Origin: Blastocystis hominis
Taxonomy: Eukaryota; Sar; Bigyra; Opalinata; Blastocystidae
Direction of reading: 5' to 3'
Length of the DNA stretch: 64,000 bases
Assembly: GCF_000151665.1 (NCBI RefSeq)
Contig: NW_013171867.1
Span: forward strand, 436,946 to 500,945
The first letter of the stretch is position 1; every line of letters starts with the position of its first letter. The notes under the pieces were generated by a model, which was given only the letters and a program-made list of their open reading frames with translations, was not told the DNA's origin and searched no databases. Of this stretch, positions 53,325 through 64,000 are shown in pieces. A program made the position numbers and the translations under genes.

Positions 53325-53351
53325 CGCGTGTTTGTTCAATCAAACAATCCA
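53324..53351. terminator. Back-to-back 3' elements of BUB3 and the CHCHD2-like gene
   Basis: TGTTTGTT on plus (53329-53336) and TGTTTGAT on minus (53339-53346), each four bases after a codon-position-1 T (53324 and 53351). Confidence 0.8.
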
Positions 53352-54235
53352 AAACATCTCCTTCATCTGATTGGCTCGGTCCTGGCACGCCTTCAGCGAC
53401 TCGTAGTACATCTGGCACGCAGAAAGCTGCTGGTTCTACACTTCACTCTCTCTCCCATCCCTCACAGACGCCTCCAAGCAGCTCTGGAAGTCCTTCAATT
53501 GGACTCTGCACACATCGTTCTACCCATGATCGTCCCATCCAATCCAAACAAAGTTCTCCTCTTCTCTGGCAGCAGCAGCAGGTTCTATGGGCGTTTCAGC
53601 GGCCACAGGCTCTTCCTGGATTTCTTCTTGCGAAGCGTTGGAAGAAGCGCCTCCGAGCATCGCCCCCACAGCACTACGATCGAATCGAAGACTCGCTTCT
53701 ACGCGTGGCCGAGCGAACTTCCAGCGCCAAAGCCGAAGCCTTGGAGAATCGAACCGAAGAAACCGGGACCACGGATGTCTAGAGAACATCGAGAAATTGC
53801 AGAGAGCTGTACTCACTGTCGCGCTGGGAGCTGGCACGGACTGGGCAGGCTGGGCAGGCTGAGCAGCAGGGGTTGTCTGCGTAGGCTGAGCTGACTGCGC
53901 GTGCTGCTTGGTTGTGTCAGGCTGCTTGGCCGTAGCAGGCATGGTTGTCTGAGCAGCCGGTTTAGCTGTGGAAGTGGGAGTTGCCGTGGGCTTCGACGCC
54001 GTATATGAGCTCGAAGTTGAACTTCCAACTCTGTTCGATGATGAAGTCGACGGCATCGTTCTTGAAGTAGTCGATGCTTTCGACCCTGAGGCGGACGACG
54101 TTCCTGCACTACGGTGGGTCGCACTGTGCGAAGCAGTTGAAGATGGTCTTGTACTCCTAATATGGGAATAAAAACATATGAAACATACACTCTAGGTCTC
54201 GAAGATCGAGTAGAGTACGAGCGGGAATGAGAACC
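53340..54235 (-). CDS. CHCHD2/10-like twin CX9C protein
   Basis: Ser/Thr/Ala/Pro-rich N-terminal half with no acidic residues (SRTMPSTSSSNRVGSST), a Gly-rich hydrophobic segment (GFFGSILQGFGFGAGSS, VGAMLGG), then a CHCH domain: VCRVQLKDFQSCLEAS and ACQMYYESLKACQ, two perfect CX9C pairs. This is the order of CHCHD2/CHCHD10/Mix17, imported into the intermembrane space by Mia40/Erv1-type oxidation. Introns of 27-38 nt; the first exon is not settled. In-frame TGA at 53340-53342, but T53351 lies four bases before TGTTTGAT (53339-53346 on this strand), so the mRNA may end MKEMF-UAA. Confidence 0.75.
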
Positions 54236-54912
54236 TACAATCAGAACAGAAGTGCAACTCTACTATAGGATCTTCCTCTAGATTATTAGAAAATACAATA
54301 ACCATAATACCTAGCCATAACTCTAAAAAGTGTGAAATACTTTTTACTGAATGGAACTTCCAATAACAAGTTATTAAGTTTGTATGAATGAGACGCAAGT
54401 ATAATTCTTTTCTATATCTTGCAATCAGGCGATTGAGACTTTAAGAAAACAGTTTGGTAAATCATCAGTAAAAGAAAGGTTCTATTGGACACGATAAGAA
54501 AACAACATACAAAGATATTCATCGAATTATCGTAATACCAGGGCGGAATTTATGAACACACGTTGAGAAAGAATTCGATATTTTTGATATTCCTTCTATG
54601 AATGTCAAGTGATATTTGTTATTAGGCTACTCTGAGCAAGCAAATTACCATTCCAAGTTGAGTGATGATTTCTTATAACTATTTTCTCATAAAAACGATA
54701 ATATAGCATTTAACCACCAGTGCAGTCTTTAAAAAATGTCATGTTCTTATTCATAAGCCAAATAACAATCCACCTTTCCTATCTCTCCAAAACATCAAAT
54801 AGCACTACTTTCTGTGTTATCCCACATTATCTATTTTAGATGATTTGCTTATATTTGAAATACATACATTTTTCCACTTCCATTATTTTGCTCCTTTTTT
54901 ACTTGAATCATA
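54236..54912. other. AT-rich intergenic region
   Basis: About 680 bp between divergent 5' ends (CHCHD2-like and the organelle membrane protein). Many stops in all frames and no recognisable exon; likely promoters, and possibly the first exon of the CHCHD2-like gene near its left edge. Confidence 0.5.
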
Positions 54913-55364
54913 ATGTACGCTATTCGAAGAGGCTATCGCATCGTTTCTCCTCGTACTCTCTCTCTTCTTTGTGTGATTTGCTAGTGCGGAGATTCTTTGC
55001 TGAAATACCCGCTGTAAATATTGTAGAAGAGGGAGCAAGCGCAGCTGCACCGGCCGCAGAGAAAGCTGTTGTATCGACTGCAAAAGCGGCCGATTCCTCT
55101 ATGAAAATGGTAGTTGAACAACCCAAGATACAGCCCATGGCTCCGAAGGTGGCAAAGGAGCAACCCAAGAAAAAACGCTCGACGGTGAGACCTTTCCTTT
55201 ATGGATGTGCCTTTGCAATGGTCGCTGGTTATTTCTTTGTGTACCAACAGATTTGGAATAGTGCACACCAAATGGAGCAGGCTCTTGCCGATATCCGTGT
55301 GGACACCTATGAGAGACTGGACCGCATGAGCGAGCGTGTGTCAGAGCTGGAATCAAAGATATAA
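54913..55364 (+). CDS. Organelle-targeted single-pass membrane protein, unknown
   Basis: MYAIRRGYRIVSPLRRFF is a clear mitochondrial-type presequence (Arg-rich, no acidic residues), interrupted by a 32-nt intron. An Ala/Glu/Lys/Pro-rich linker follows, then one membrane helix (PFLYGCAFAMVAGYFFVY) and a C-terminal coiled coil (MEQALADIRVDTYERLDRMSERVSELESK). The layout suggests an inner-membrane protein of the mitochondrion-related organelle with the coiled coil in the intermembrane space. No family identified. TAA at 55362-55364. Confidence 0.65.
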
Positions 55365-55578
55365 AACGTAAGTCCTTGTATTTTCCATTCTTTGTTTCAT
55401 TTTCTCTTTCAATCGATACGGAATGCAACACCAATTCAAAAGACTCCTGTTTCCAAACAAATACACGCAAGATTGTGTACATTACATAAACTCTCCCCAA
55501 TCCGACTCAAAACAAGAATGAAATGACAATAATAGCAAACTAAATAAACAATGACGGATTCTACTCTTCGAAGCCGCG

Positions 55579-56196
55579 TTACTTCGGAGCACCAAAAGCT
55601 TCCGGAAGTCTCTCAATGGTGTAGCGATGATTCACAATGAACATGATCGGAACACCCGGAATCTTCCGAATCCGACGCTTCAAGTCTTTATCGCAGGTGG
55701 CAACGATGTAGCAACGATTCTACCCTTTACAGCAACCCATCACGCCTACAGTTCGAACACGCTCAACAATACAGTCATCAGCATAGGTTCCCTTGTGAGA
55801 GCAGGTGAGTCGCTGGAAGCGAGGGTCTTTCGCCAGACGGAGAGCAACATGATAGCGAGAGCCCAGCTTCTCCAACTCAGCCATAACGCAATCCGTGATA
55901 TAAGGAATGCACTTTGCAAGCAAGCAATCCATTAGATTCTTCATAATGTCCAGCTTGTTCTGAATCGAGAAGTTGATAAAGTTCGTATCGATCAAAACTC
56001 GGAATGGAGGACCGAGCGCGGTATTGTATTTAAAGAACAGACTGGACGGTACCTGCTCAACGTGACGTACCAACGCCTCTTTTTTCTGCTTTTCCTTCTC
56101 TTCCTCCTTTTTCTGGTTTGCAACGATGCGAGTGTCCTTGGTTGACAATATCTTCGCCTTTACCGCATAGCGACGCGTCTTTGTCTTTTTCGTCAT
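55579..56196 (-). CDS. FCF1: rRNA-processing PIN-domain protein FCF1/UTP24
   Basis: [18 protein letters not shown] is the basic N-terminus of FCF1; the PIN nuclease fold shows [10 protein letters not shown] (first metal Asp), [11 protein letters not shown], and [10 protein letters not shown], with the family ending [31 protein letters not shown]. One 30-nt intron after VRT. FCF1 cuts pre-rRNA at sites A1/A2 in the small-subunit processome. TAA at 55579-55581; a TGTTTATT variant of the 3' element lies about 30 nt downstream. Confidence 0.93.
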
Positions 56197-56272
56197 GGTT
56201 TATTTTTTGAGTTGACTCGAATCGATTATTCCCGCGATTTCTGTTGAAAATACTATAGAAAAGTCGTTACTA

Positions 56273-58160
56273 TGTCGAGTCTTAACCTGCTAAATCCAAA
56301 GGCAGAGTACATAAAAAAGCAGCAGGCAATGGCCGTTCAGATCACTGCTGCTTCTGGAATGCAGGAAGTTCTCAAAACAAACTTGGGTGCGCTCTATTGA
56401 GACTCTGTATAATCGTTCTAGGACCGAAAGGTACCATGAAAATGCTCGTGGGGAGTTCTGGGCAAATCAAGTTGACAAAAGACGGAAACGTGTTGCTCCA
56501 TGAAATGCAAATTCAGCATCCTACCGCTTCGCTGATTGCTAGAACGGCAACTGCTCAGGACGATATTACTGTTCATTTTGAAAGGAATCGCCTTATTTTT
56601 CTAGGGAGACGGCACAACATCGACGGTTCTGTTCATTGGTGAACTCATGAAGGTGGCAGCGCGCTATGTGAACGAAGTAGGTGCAGCGTTGCTCATTCTC
56701 AATGCAGGGCGTGCATCCGCGTCTGTTGACCGATGGATTTGAAATTGCCAAGACGGAATGTCTCCGATTCCTCGACACGTTCGCTGTACTTTTCTGTTGT
56801 CTCTCTTTCGATCCCAGGAGCCTATCGAAGACATCGAGAACGACCACGAGCTTCTCTACAGCGTGGCCCGCACCTCCCTGCGCACCAAGCTCGAAGAAAC
56901 CGTACCTCTCTCATCATTCCCTGCATAACGTCCAGCTTGCGGACCACCTCACCGAAATGGTCACCGACGCGGTGCTCACCGTGAAGCGTCCTGGCAAACC
57001 GCTGGACATCCTGATGATCGAGCAAATGGAGATGATCACGAAGGACGCTCTGGACAGTCGCCTGGTGAAAGGCCTGGTGCTGGACCACGGCGCCCGGCAC
57101 CCGGACATGCCGAAGTCGCTGAAGAACTGCTACGTCCTGATCCTGAACGTGTCTCTGGAGTACGAGAAAAGCGAGACGAACGCGTCGTTCGTGTACAGCA
57201 CCGCGCAGGAGCGCGACGAGCTCGTGGCCGCCGAGCGCAAGTTCACCGACGACAAGGTGCGCAAGATCATCGACTTCAAGAACACGCTCTGCCCGCCGGA
57301 CGGCGACCGCAGCTTCGTCGTGATCAACCAGAAAGGCATCGATCCGCTCTCCCTCGACATGCTCGCCAAGGCCAGTTTTCCCCTTTTTTTTGGAGTTCCG
57401 CGTAGACATCCTCGCGCTGCGACGCGCCAAGCGACGCAACATGGAGCGTCTCTCCCTCGCCTGCGGCGGCATCCCCATGAACAGCGTCGACGACCTCTCC
57501 CCCGCGGTTCTGGGCTTCGCGGGGCACGTGTACGAGCAGACGGTCGGCGAGGACAAGTTCTGCTTCGTCGAGGACGTCCGCAACCCCTTCTCCTGCACGC
57601 TGCTGCTCCAGGGACCCAACCAGCAGGTCGTGGCGCAGCTGAAGGACGCGGCGCGCGACGGAATCCGCGCGGTGAAGGTCGTGGAGGGCGGAAATGGTGA
57701 GGCGTAGAACGCGCTGGAGGACGGCCGGCTGGTGCCCGGAGCGGGCGCGTTCGAGCTGGCGGCGTACGAGGATCTGATGAAGATGGCGGGAACGGTGGAG
57801 GGAAAGGCAAAGCTGGGCGTGCGCGCGTTCGCAGAGGCGCTGCTGGTGATCCCGAAGACGTTGGCAGAGAATAGCGGATTTGATGTGATGGTGGGGAAGG
57901 AGAGGCGGTGTGATGTGTAGGATACGATTCTGGAGGTGCAGGAGGAGATTCAGAAATCGGGAATGAAGGGAGGGATTGATGTGGTGACGGGAAAGGTGAT
58001 GCTGCCGTCTATGGAGGGCGTGTGGGATAATTACCGCGTGAAACGACAGTTTATCCAGCTGAGCACGGTAATCGCCAGCCAGCTGCTATTGGTGGACGAG
58101 GTGATGAGTGCAGGTCGGAACATGGGTGCTCAGTCACAAGCGCCAGCGGAAGAGGATTAA
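56273..58160 (+). CDS. CCT6: TCP-1/CCT chaperonin subunit zeta
   Basis: Starts [20 protein letters not shown], typical of CCT zeta. Group II chaperonin motifs appear across introns: [37 protein letters not shown] (nucleotide binding, intron 32 nt), [52 protein letters not shown] and [13 protein letters not shown]. Several introns of about 28-33 nt. It is part of the eight-subunit cytosolic ring that folds actin and tubulin. TAA 58158-58160, with TGTTTG elements within 30 nt. The open antisense frames here reflect GC-rich codon use. Confidence 0.93.
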
Positions 58161-58317
58161 GTGTTTGGGTTTGTTGTGTATTGTTTGTTGCGAGGACACT
58201 TGGGATTGTTCTTGGAAAACCGCGGTTGTCGCCATTAAATGGAAAATGCAAAAATCTTTATTGAGGTAGGAATCTAGTTGTTTTCGTGATGGGATTGCAT
58301 GCTCACGGCATTTTAGA

Positions 58318-61300
58318 ATGGATGAATGCGTAATTCGCTGTCTCTCGAAGGTTAAGAAAGCTACGTCGTGGCGTAGCGATAAGGATCTTCGAGACACCAT
58401 CGATAACATTTGCAGCGCTCTAAAGGACGAACGTAAGCGTCTGAAGAAGCGTGGAGTGGAGTTTAAGGACACAGATGCAGATAAATATTGGGGATGTTTG
58501 CTTCAGGCCTTGGGAAACAAATCGGGCGGCGTGAAGGCTGCTGCTATGGATGCGATTACTACGCTGATTCAGGAGGGTTACCTCACTGGTGAGGCGGAGC
58601 CCCTGAACCCGATGCCGGGTAAGGAGGACTATACGATGATGGAGGAAATTACCAAGAATCTGTGCGACCAGAAGGATGTCGAGGACGATAACATGAAATA
58701 TTATCTTGCTCAAAGTCTTTCCGAGGTGGTGAAGATGGGAACTGTGAATGGCGACTTCTTGCTGCGCGCGATTGACGTTTGCTACCACATCTACATGGAC
58801 GCTACCTCTGGCAACACTCGCGAGGCTGCGGAAACGGCGCTGAAGGAGATTATGGCCTTCTTGATGCAGTCCATGGACTATGTGGACAAGACGAAGGACG
58901 TCGAGGTGATCAGCAACACGGCGACGATGACCCCGACTCCCTTCCCCGACGAGGAGGAGGACGACGACGAGGACGTTGTGCGTGGATTCACCAGCGACTG
59001 CATGTACACGGGCGTGGAGATGCAGCTGGGATTCAAGTACGACAACGGCGCGGTGGGATGGAATTTGGAGACGGAGGAAGAGAACGAGGAGGAAGAGGAG
59101 TGCGATGAGCAGAAGCTGGACAGTCTTCCGTCGCAGCGCCATCGCGACATCTACCTGGTGTTCCGCAAGCTGTGCTCGATCGCCAGCGAGAAGGACGAGG
59201 ATGATCCGGAGGACAACCACAAGATCATCTCGTTGACGGCTCTGAATGCCGCCATGGAGAACATCGGCGACGATTTCAACAAGTACAAGGCGTACGTGTA
59301 CCTGGTGCGAAAGTACCTGCTGCAGAACCTGCTGCAGAACTTCATTTCGAACAACATGGACGTGGTGGAGATCTCGCTGCACATCTTCACGGCCGTGGTG
59401 AACAAGTTCCGCATCTTCATCAAGAAGGAGATCGAAGTGTTCATCATCAACATCTTCCTCGTGATTCTGAACTCGACGAACTCTGCGATGCGCCATAAGG
59501 AGATGGTCATCGAGGCGTTCAACGAGATTAACAAGGACCCCGACTTCATGATCGAGCTGTTCATCAACTACGATTGCGATATCAACTCGCGCTCGATGTA
59601 CGAGGACGTGGTGCGCACGCTGTCCCACGTGGTGGAGGGTCGCTACACGGTCACGACCAAGAAGCAGGTCGAGACGGACGACGGCGAGACGGAGGAAGTG
59701 GTGGAGACGGAGGACGTGTTCCCGGAGGAGGAGGTGATCACCGAGGAGCTGCTCCCTGCCAAGCGCATCGCCCTGGACGCCTTGGCGCACATTCTGCAGC
59801 CGCTGGCTGAGAAGTGCCACATCACCGAGGCGGAGAACAACAACACGATGATCAAGTCGAAGCAGGAGGAGGAGGAGGAGCTGACGCCCGGCTTCACCCC
59901 CATCGTGCAGGCCAGCGACACCGATGTGAAGATCAAGGCGGCTACGGACATTCTGCAGAAGTTCGACGAGAAGAAGAAGTTCCAGGAGGACATGCAGACG
60001 GGTATCCAGAAGTTCAACAAGAAGCCTCGCGTGGGTATCGAGTACCTGGTGCAGGCCGGCCGTCTGGAGAACACGCCCGAGGCGGTGGCTCAGTTCCTGT
60101 ACAAGTACGCCGACGAGCTGGACAAGCGCCAGATCGGAGACTACATGGGCGAGCCGAAGGAGTTCAACCTCAATGTGCTGAAGGCCTACGCGAACGGAAT
60201 CAACTTCCACGGCCTGACCTTCGATATGGGTATTCGAACCTTCCTGGAGCGTTTCCGTCTGCCCGGAGAGGCCCAGAAGATCGATCGTATGATCGAGCGC
60301 TTCGCGAACGCGTTCTGCGAGCAGAACCCGGGCTTGTTCGTGAACACGGATGCGGCGTTCGTGCTGGGTTACTCCGTGATTATGCTGAACACCGATCTGC
60401 ACAACCCGAACATCGCTCCCGAGAACCGCATGACGCCGGAAGGCTTTATCAGCAACTGCCGTGGAATCAACGACGGAGGCGACTTCCCCTCGGAGTATCT
60501 GCTGGACATCTATTCGCGTATCCAGGAGAACGCCATTTCGCTGAAGGAAGATGATATGGCGCGCCAGCAGCAGGAGAAGCGTCGCTACCGCAACAAGGAG
60601 GAGCGTCGGCAGAAGGCCTTCTCTGTGGAGAAGATGGACATTATGAGCAAGCTGAAGGTGGACATCGACGAGGAAACCACGGAGTACTTCGAGGCCACTG
60701 GAAACGAGTACATCGGTCCGATGTTCAAGATCCTGTTCCCGATGGTGATCGACGTGTACGCGAAGGTGCTGGACGAGTCGGACGACGAGGCAGGTATTCA
60801 GAACACGCTGATCGCGGTGCGAGACTGCTTCGAGATCGCGTGCTCGCTGGGTCTGGACCAGGAGCGCGATCGCTCGATGGAGATTCTGTGCAACAGCACG
60901 CTGGTGAACGAGGAGGAGTGGCTGGACGTGAAGAACAAGCAGATCGAGATGATGCGCGTGATGCTGGAGCTGGCGCAGAACTTCGGAAACCACATGGGAT
61001 CCGCCTGGAAGTACATCCTCACCATCATTTCGTCGCTGGCGCAGGTGCATCTCTACGGACTGGAGCCCCTGGCTCGCAAGCACCTCGACGACGACGAGGA
61101 GAGCGGCCGCATGAGCCGCAACGGAGAGTACGTGCTGGTGGAGAAGGCGCACGAGAAGCAGGAGCTCATCGAGAGCATCATCGATCTCCACGCGCTGGAC
61201 CGAATCTTCGCGAAGACCGCCAACCTGGACTCCAAGATGATCGTGGAGTTCGTGAAGGCGCTGTGCGACGTGTCGCTCACGGAGCTGAAGCAGGCGCTGG

Positions 61301-63614
61301 ACGAGCAGAACGAGGGTTCCAACAACAACAACGAGGAGGAGAGCGAGGAGGACAAGCGTCCGCGCACCTATCTGATGCAGAAGGTGGTGGAGGTAGCCGA
61401 CGGCAACATGTACTGCCGCTCGCGTCTGGAGTGGACGCAGATCTGGCAGGTCATGTCCGAGTACTACATTGCGCTGGGCTGCTTCCCGATGGGCCAGGTG
61501 GCTCTGTCCGCGATCGACTCGCTGAAGCAGCTGTCGGTGAAGTTCCTGGAGAAGGAGGATCTGCGCGCCTACAACTTCCAGAAGTCGTTCATCCGTCCGT
61601 TCGAGTACATCATCAGCCGTACGCCGAGCGCCGACACCCGCGAGATGATTCTCCACGTGGTGCACAACATCGTGCAGACTCGCTACAAGAGTCTGTCGTC
61701 GGGCTGGAAGGTGGTGTTCTCGGTCTGCACGTACTGCGCGGAGAACGAGGCCGACCCGCTGACGAGCATTGCCTGGGGCATGGCCAAGGAGCTGTTCGAC
61801 CGCTATTTCGACTCCATGGTGGTGGAGATGAACGACCTGATCACCACATACTGCGCCTTCATCGGCGTGGAGACCCCCGAGATCTCGCAGGAGGCGCGCG
61901 AGTACGTCTCGAAGTGCGCTGACGTGATCATCGAGGGCAAGATCGTCAGCATCGCGGAAACGGAGAACCGCTTCACGGACTGCGACGAGCACACCAAGGT
62001 CTGGTGGCCGGTGTTCATGGGCCTCAGCCGCTACGTCTACACGGACGCGCGCTACGCGGTGCGAAACGACTGCTGCGAGCGCATCTTCGCGATCTTCCAG
62101 AACTCGGCGGTGCACTTCAGCGAGAAGCTGTGGGAGCTGGTGTTCAACGGCTTCATCTTCACGATCTTCGACGGCCCGATGAAGTCCGGCGAGGAGGCGG
62201 TCAACCAGCTGCTGTCGCTGCCCACCGAGCAGGACAAGCCCATCAAGCTGGGCAACAAGGCGGAGAACCAGAAGAGCTACCTGCAGACCACCGGCGCGCT
62301 GGTCATGTACTCGATCATCCGTCTGTACGTGAAGCGCCGCGACCAGGTGAGCTTCCTTCTGGAGCGCATCTTCAATCTGATGCAGGAAGCGATGAAGCAG
62401 CAGATTCTGTCGCTGGCGCGCATCGGCGTGTTCTGTCTGAAGCAGCTGTTCCTGGAGGGCGCGGACATGTACGACGAGGCGATGTGGAACACCATGCTGG
62501 ACCAGCTGGAGAAGGCGTTCACCAACACCATGCCCGACGACCTCGTGCTCAACGCCCGCAAGAAGCTCTATCTGATCTACGACAAGAACCTCCGCGCGGG
62601 CGGTGTGGCGCCCAAGGTGGGCCGCTGGGTCCGCACGCCGGTGGGCAACGGCAAGCTGATCTCCGTGGACGATATCTGCGCCACGGTGGAGCTGATCTAC
62701 GGCAACGCGTACTTCCACAAGCTTAGCGAGCTGGAGGACCTGGAGAAGCTGAAGAAGGAGGCCAAGAAGACGGTGAAGGTGAGCAAGAGCAAGAGCAAGA
62801 GCAAGAGCAAGAGCAAGAAGCACGGCTCGGACAGCGAGTCGTCGTCGTCGTCGGACAGCGAGTCCTCGGTGGAGGAGGAAGTCGTCGAGGATCCCATCAA
62901 GCTGGAGACCACCGATACGCGCAGCCTGGAGGTCAACGCGATGCTGGTCGCCACCAAGGCGGTGACGCAGGCCGATCTGTCGGCTCTGATCTCCGAGTTG
63001 GTCGATATCGACTACCGTCGCTTCACGTTCGACCAGCTGAAGCGCATGCTGGGTCTGATGCAGAAGGTGGCCGACATGACGCGCGACTTCCACCAGGATA
63101 TGGAGCTGCGCCGCATGATCAAGAAGCTCGGTAGGCGGTTCGTGTGCTGAGTCATGCATAGGATACCCGCAGGACGACGAGATGCTGCCCACGCTGATCT
63201 ACGAGCAGGTGGCTGCGGAGACGAGCATCGTGCACGTGCTGTTCGTGCTGTACATGGACACCGACGCGCCGGATCGCCAGGCCTACGCGGACGAGGATCT
63301 GCAGAAGTGGGGCGCGGGAGAGAGGAGTGAGCGATAGGCGCATGGAGTTCCTGCTGACCGAGTACGTGGATGTGGAGAAGAAGGCGCGGGAAGGAGACGA
63401 GAAGGCGGAGAACAAGCGCGTGGCGCAGGCTTCGATCCCGCTGATGCAGGAGATCGTGACCGGAATGGAGAAGACGCCCTACGAGAAGTTCGTGGCGTAC
63501 TGCCCCAAGTTCTACCCGCTGCTCGTGTCGATGATCCAGTACTCCGATGAGGAGGTCCGAACGGTGCTCTCGCAGATCTTCATCAGCAAGATTAAGCAAA
63601 TGTTGTTTAAATAA
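58318..63614 (+). CDS. BIG-type ARF guanine-nucleotide exchange factor (Sec7 family)
   Basis: The first exon alone runs 4.8 kb; two 31-nt introns near 63132 and 63321 add the C-terminus, about 1,740 residues in all. Domains: N-terminal DCB-like helices (DKDLRDTIDNICSAL), an acidic linker, HUS-like region with RHKEMVIEAFNEI, the Sec7 domain at about residues 565-742 with FRLPGEAQKIDRM carrying the glutamate finger at Glu651 and AFVLGYSVIMLNTDLHNP, then HDS repeats. A KSKSKSKS and Ser/Asp-rich stretch lies near residue 1490. It activates ARFs at the trans-Golgi; ARL1, a known BIG partner in other eukaryotes, is encoded at 9.9 kb. TAA 63612-63614. Confidence 0.92.
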
Positions 63615-63655
63615 GAATGCTCCATGTTTGTTTGAGTCGGGCGGGCTATGGACGT

Positions 63656-64000
63656 ATGCTATTTTTTGGGGTTCTACTGTTTTTGTGCTCGCTAGGGATG
63701 ATTGTGTCCATGAGTATCGCAGGCCTGGATTCTCTTCAATTTTCCACAGAGAGCAATCGAAGGAATGGTGTATTTCAAAGTAGAGGTGAATTGAGGAAGA
63801 GTTCCGTCTCCACGTCCTATTCTGTCAATATTGTCATTCAATTCAGTGGGAATGTAACTCTTCCGAAAGCTCCATCCATTCAAATAGGAAATGTGCATAT
63901 CCAGACCGTGAACTATATTATGACAAATGAAACGTACATTTTGAATCAAGGAGAGGTACGAATGTTAACACCAGTGGTTAACTTGACGATAACCAACTTT
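63656..64000 (+). CDS. Start of a secreted or membrane protein, unknown (3' partial)
   Basis: The ATG at 63656 opens a frame that continues to the window end. MLFFGVLLFLCSLGMIVSMS is a signal peptide or anchor. The following sequence is beta-rich in look (VNIVIQFSGNVTLPKAPSIQIGNVHIQTVNY) with N-glycosylation sequons NVT, NET and NLT. Family not recognised. It begins about 40 bp after the BIG stop. Confidence 0.55.
   Translation, partial: MLFFGVLLFLCSLGMIVSMSIAGLDSLQFSTESNRRNGVFQSRGELRKSSVSTSYSVNIVIQFSGNVTLPKAPSIQIGNVHIQTVNYIMTNETYILNQGEVRMLTPVVNLTITNF

Noticed and set aside
58420-63192. A 1,590-codon open frame antisense to the BIG gene
   Set aside because: It is the mirror of strongly GC-biased third codon positions in the sense gene, is Leu/Val/His/Arg-rich without any domain, and shares the exact extent of the sense exon.
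1-64000. Bacterial origin of the window
   Set aside because: Spliceosomal introns, FANCD2, CENP-T, BUB3, CCT6, AP-3 mu, BIG and eS24 are eukaryotic. No operons or Shine-Dalgarno spacing.
1-64000. CRISPR arrays, transposons or viral insertions
   Set aside because: Only short tandem repeats within genes and microsatellites were seen; no spaced direct repeats, transposase, integrase or terminal inverted repeats.

Overview
The window reads as nuclear DNA of a compact, intron-rich protist, and the best fit is the stramenopile gut parasite Blastocystis (subtype not determined). Three things point there. Coding regions are broken every few hundred bases by tiny GT-AG introns, mostly 27-37 nt and a few up to about 47 nt, and removing them restores conserved protein families across the junctions. 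Genes are packed 15-200 bp apart on both strands. Many genes end at a TGTTTGTT-type element placed exactly four bases after a T at the first position of a codon, the arrangement known from Blastocystis, where polyadenylation completes the UAA stop codon. Every CDS entry below is a gene span from start to stop and includes introns.

Layout. 0-3 kb: 3' end of a Prp40-like splicing factor, then DPM3 and a UBAC2-like rhomboid protein on the minus strand. 3.2-9.2 kb: peroxiredoxin-thioredoxin fusion, an LRR protein, and convergent TMEM62-like phosphoesterase. 9.4-15.6 kb: small unknown protein, ARL1, LARGE-like GT49 protein, AP-3 mu and an intronless Hsp70-like protein. 15.6-23 kb: FANCD2 facing a NOL8-like RRM protein. 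23.1-30.9 kb: DNMT2, class I fumarase, UBE2J-like E2, PP2C phosphatase, an RRM protein and a secreted C45-type hydrolase. 31-36.9 kb: three-repeat MYB, unknown Met/Asn/Pro-rich protein, ribosomal protein eS24 and phosphatidylserine synthase. 37-45.2 kb: second LRR protein, Cdc14 phosphatase with a C-terminal membrane segment, a myristoylation-signal protein, two identical tRNA-Cys genes and a small helical protein. 45.3-54.2 kb: LRR plus degenerate ADP-ribosylglycohydrolase, CENP-T, PHD-ARID protein, BUB3 and a CHCHD2-like protein. 54.9-64 kb: organelle membrane protein, FCF1, CCT6, a BIG-type ARF-GEF and the start of a secreted protein.

The genes are eukaryotic housekeeping functions, not a pathway cluster, but themes recur: secretory pathway and lipid/glycan biosynthesis (DPM3, ARL1, AP-3 mu, BIG, PTDSS, GT49, UBE2J, UBAC2), chromosome biology (CENP-T, BUB3, FANCD2, Cdc14), and the mitochondrion-related organelle (Prx-Trx, CHCHD2, presequence protein, possibly fumarase).

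The most unusual observations are: stop codons that must be made by polyadenylation, with a built-in back-up TGA whenever the element is TGTTTGA; an apparent 41-nt U12-type AT-AC intron in DNMT2; a predicted N-myristoylated LRR fused to an ADP-ribosylglycohydrolase that has lost its metal-binding Asp residues; a Cdc14 with a membrane tail; and a strong regional excess of the palindrome CCGCGG in exons and introns alike between about 5 and 22 kb.
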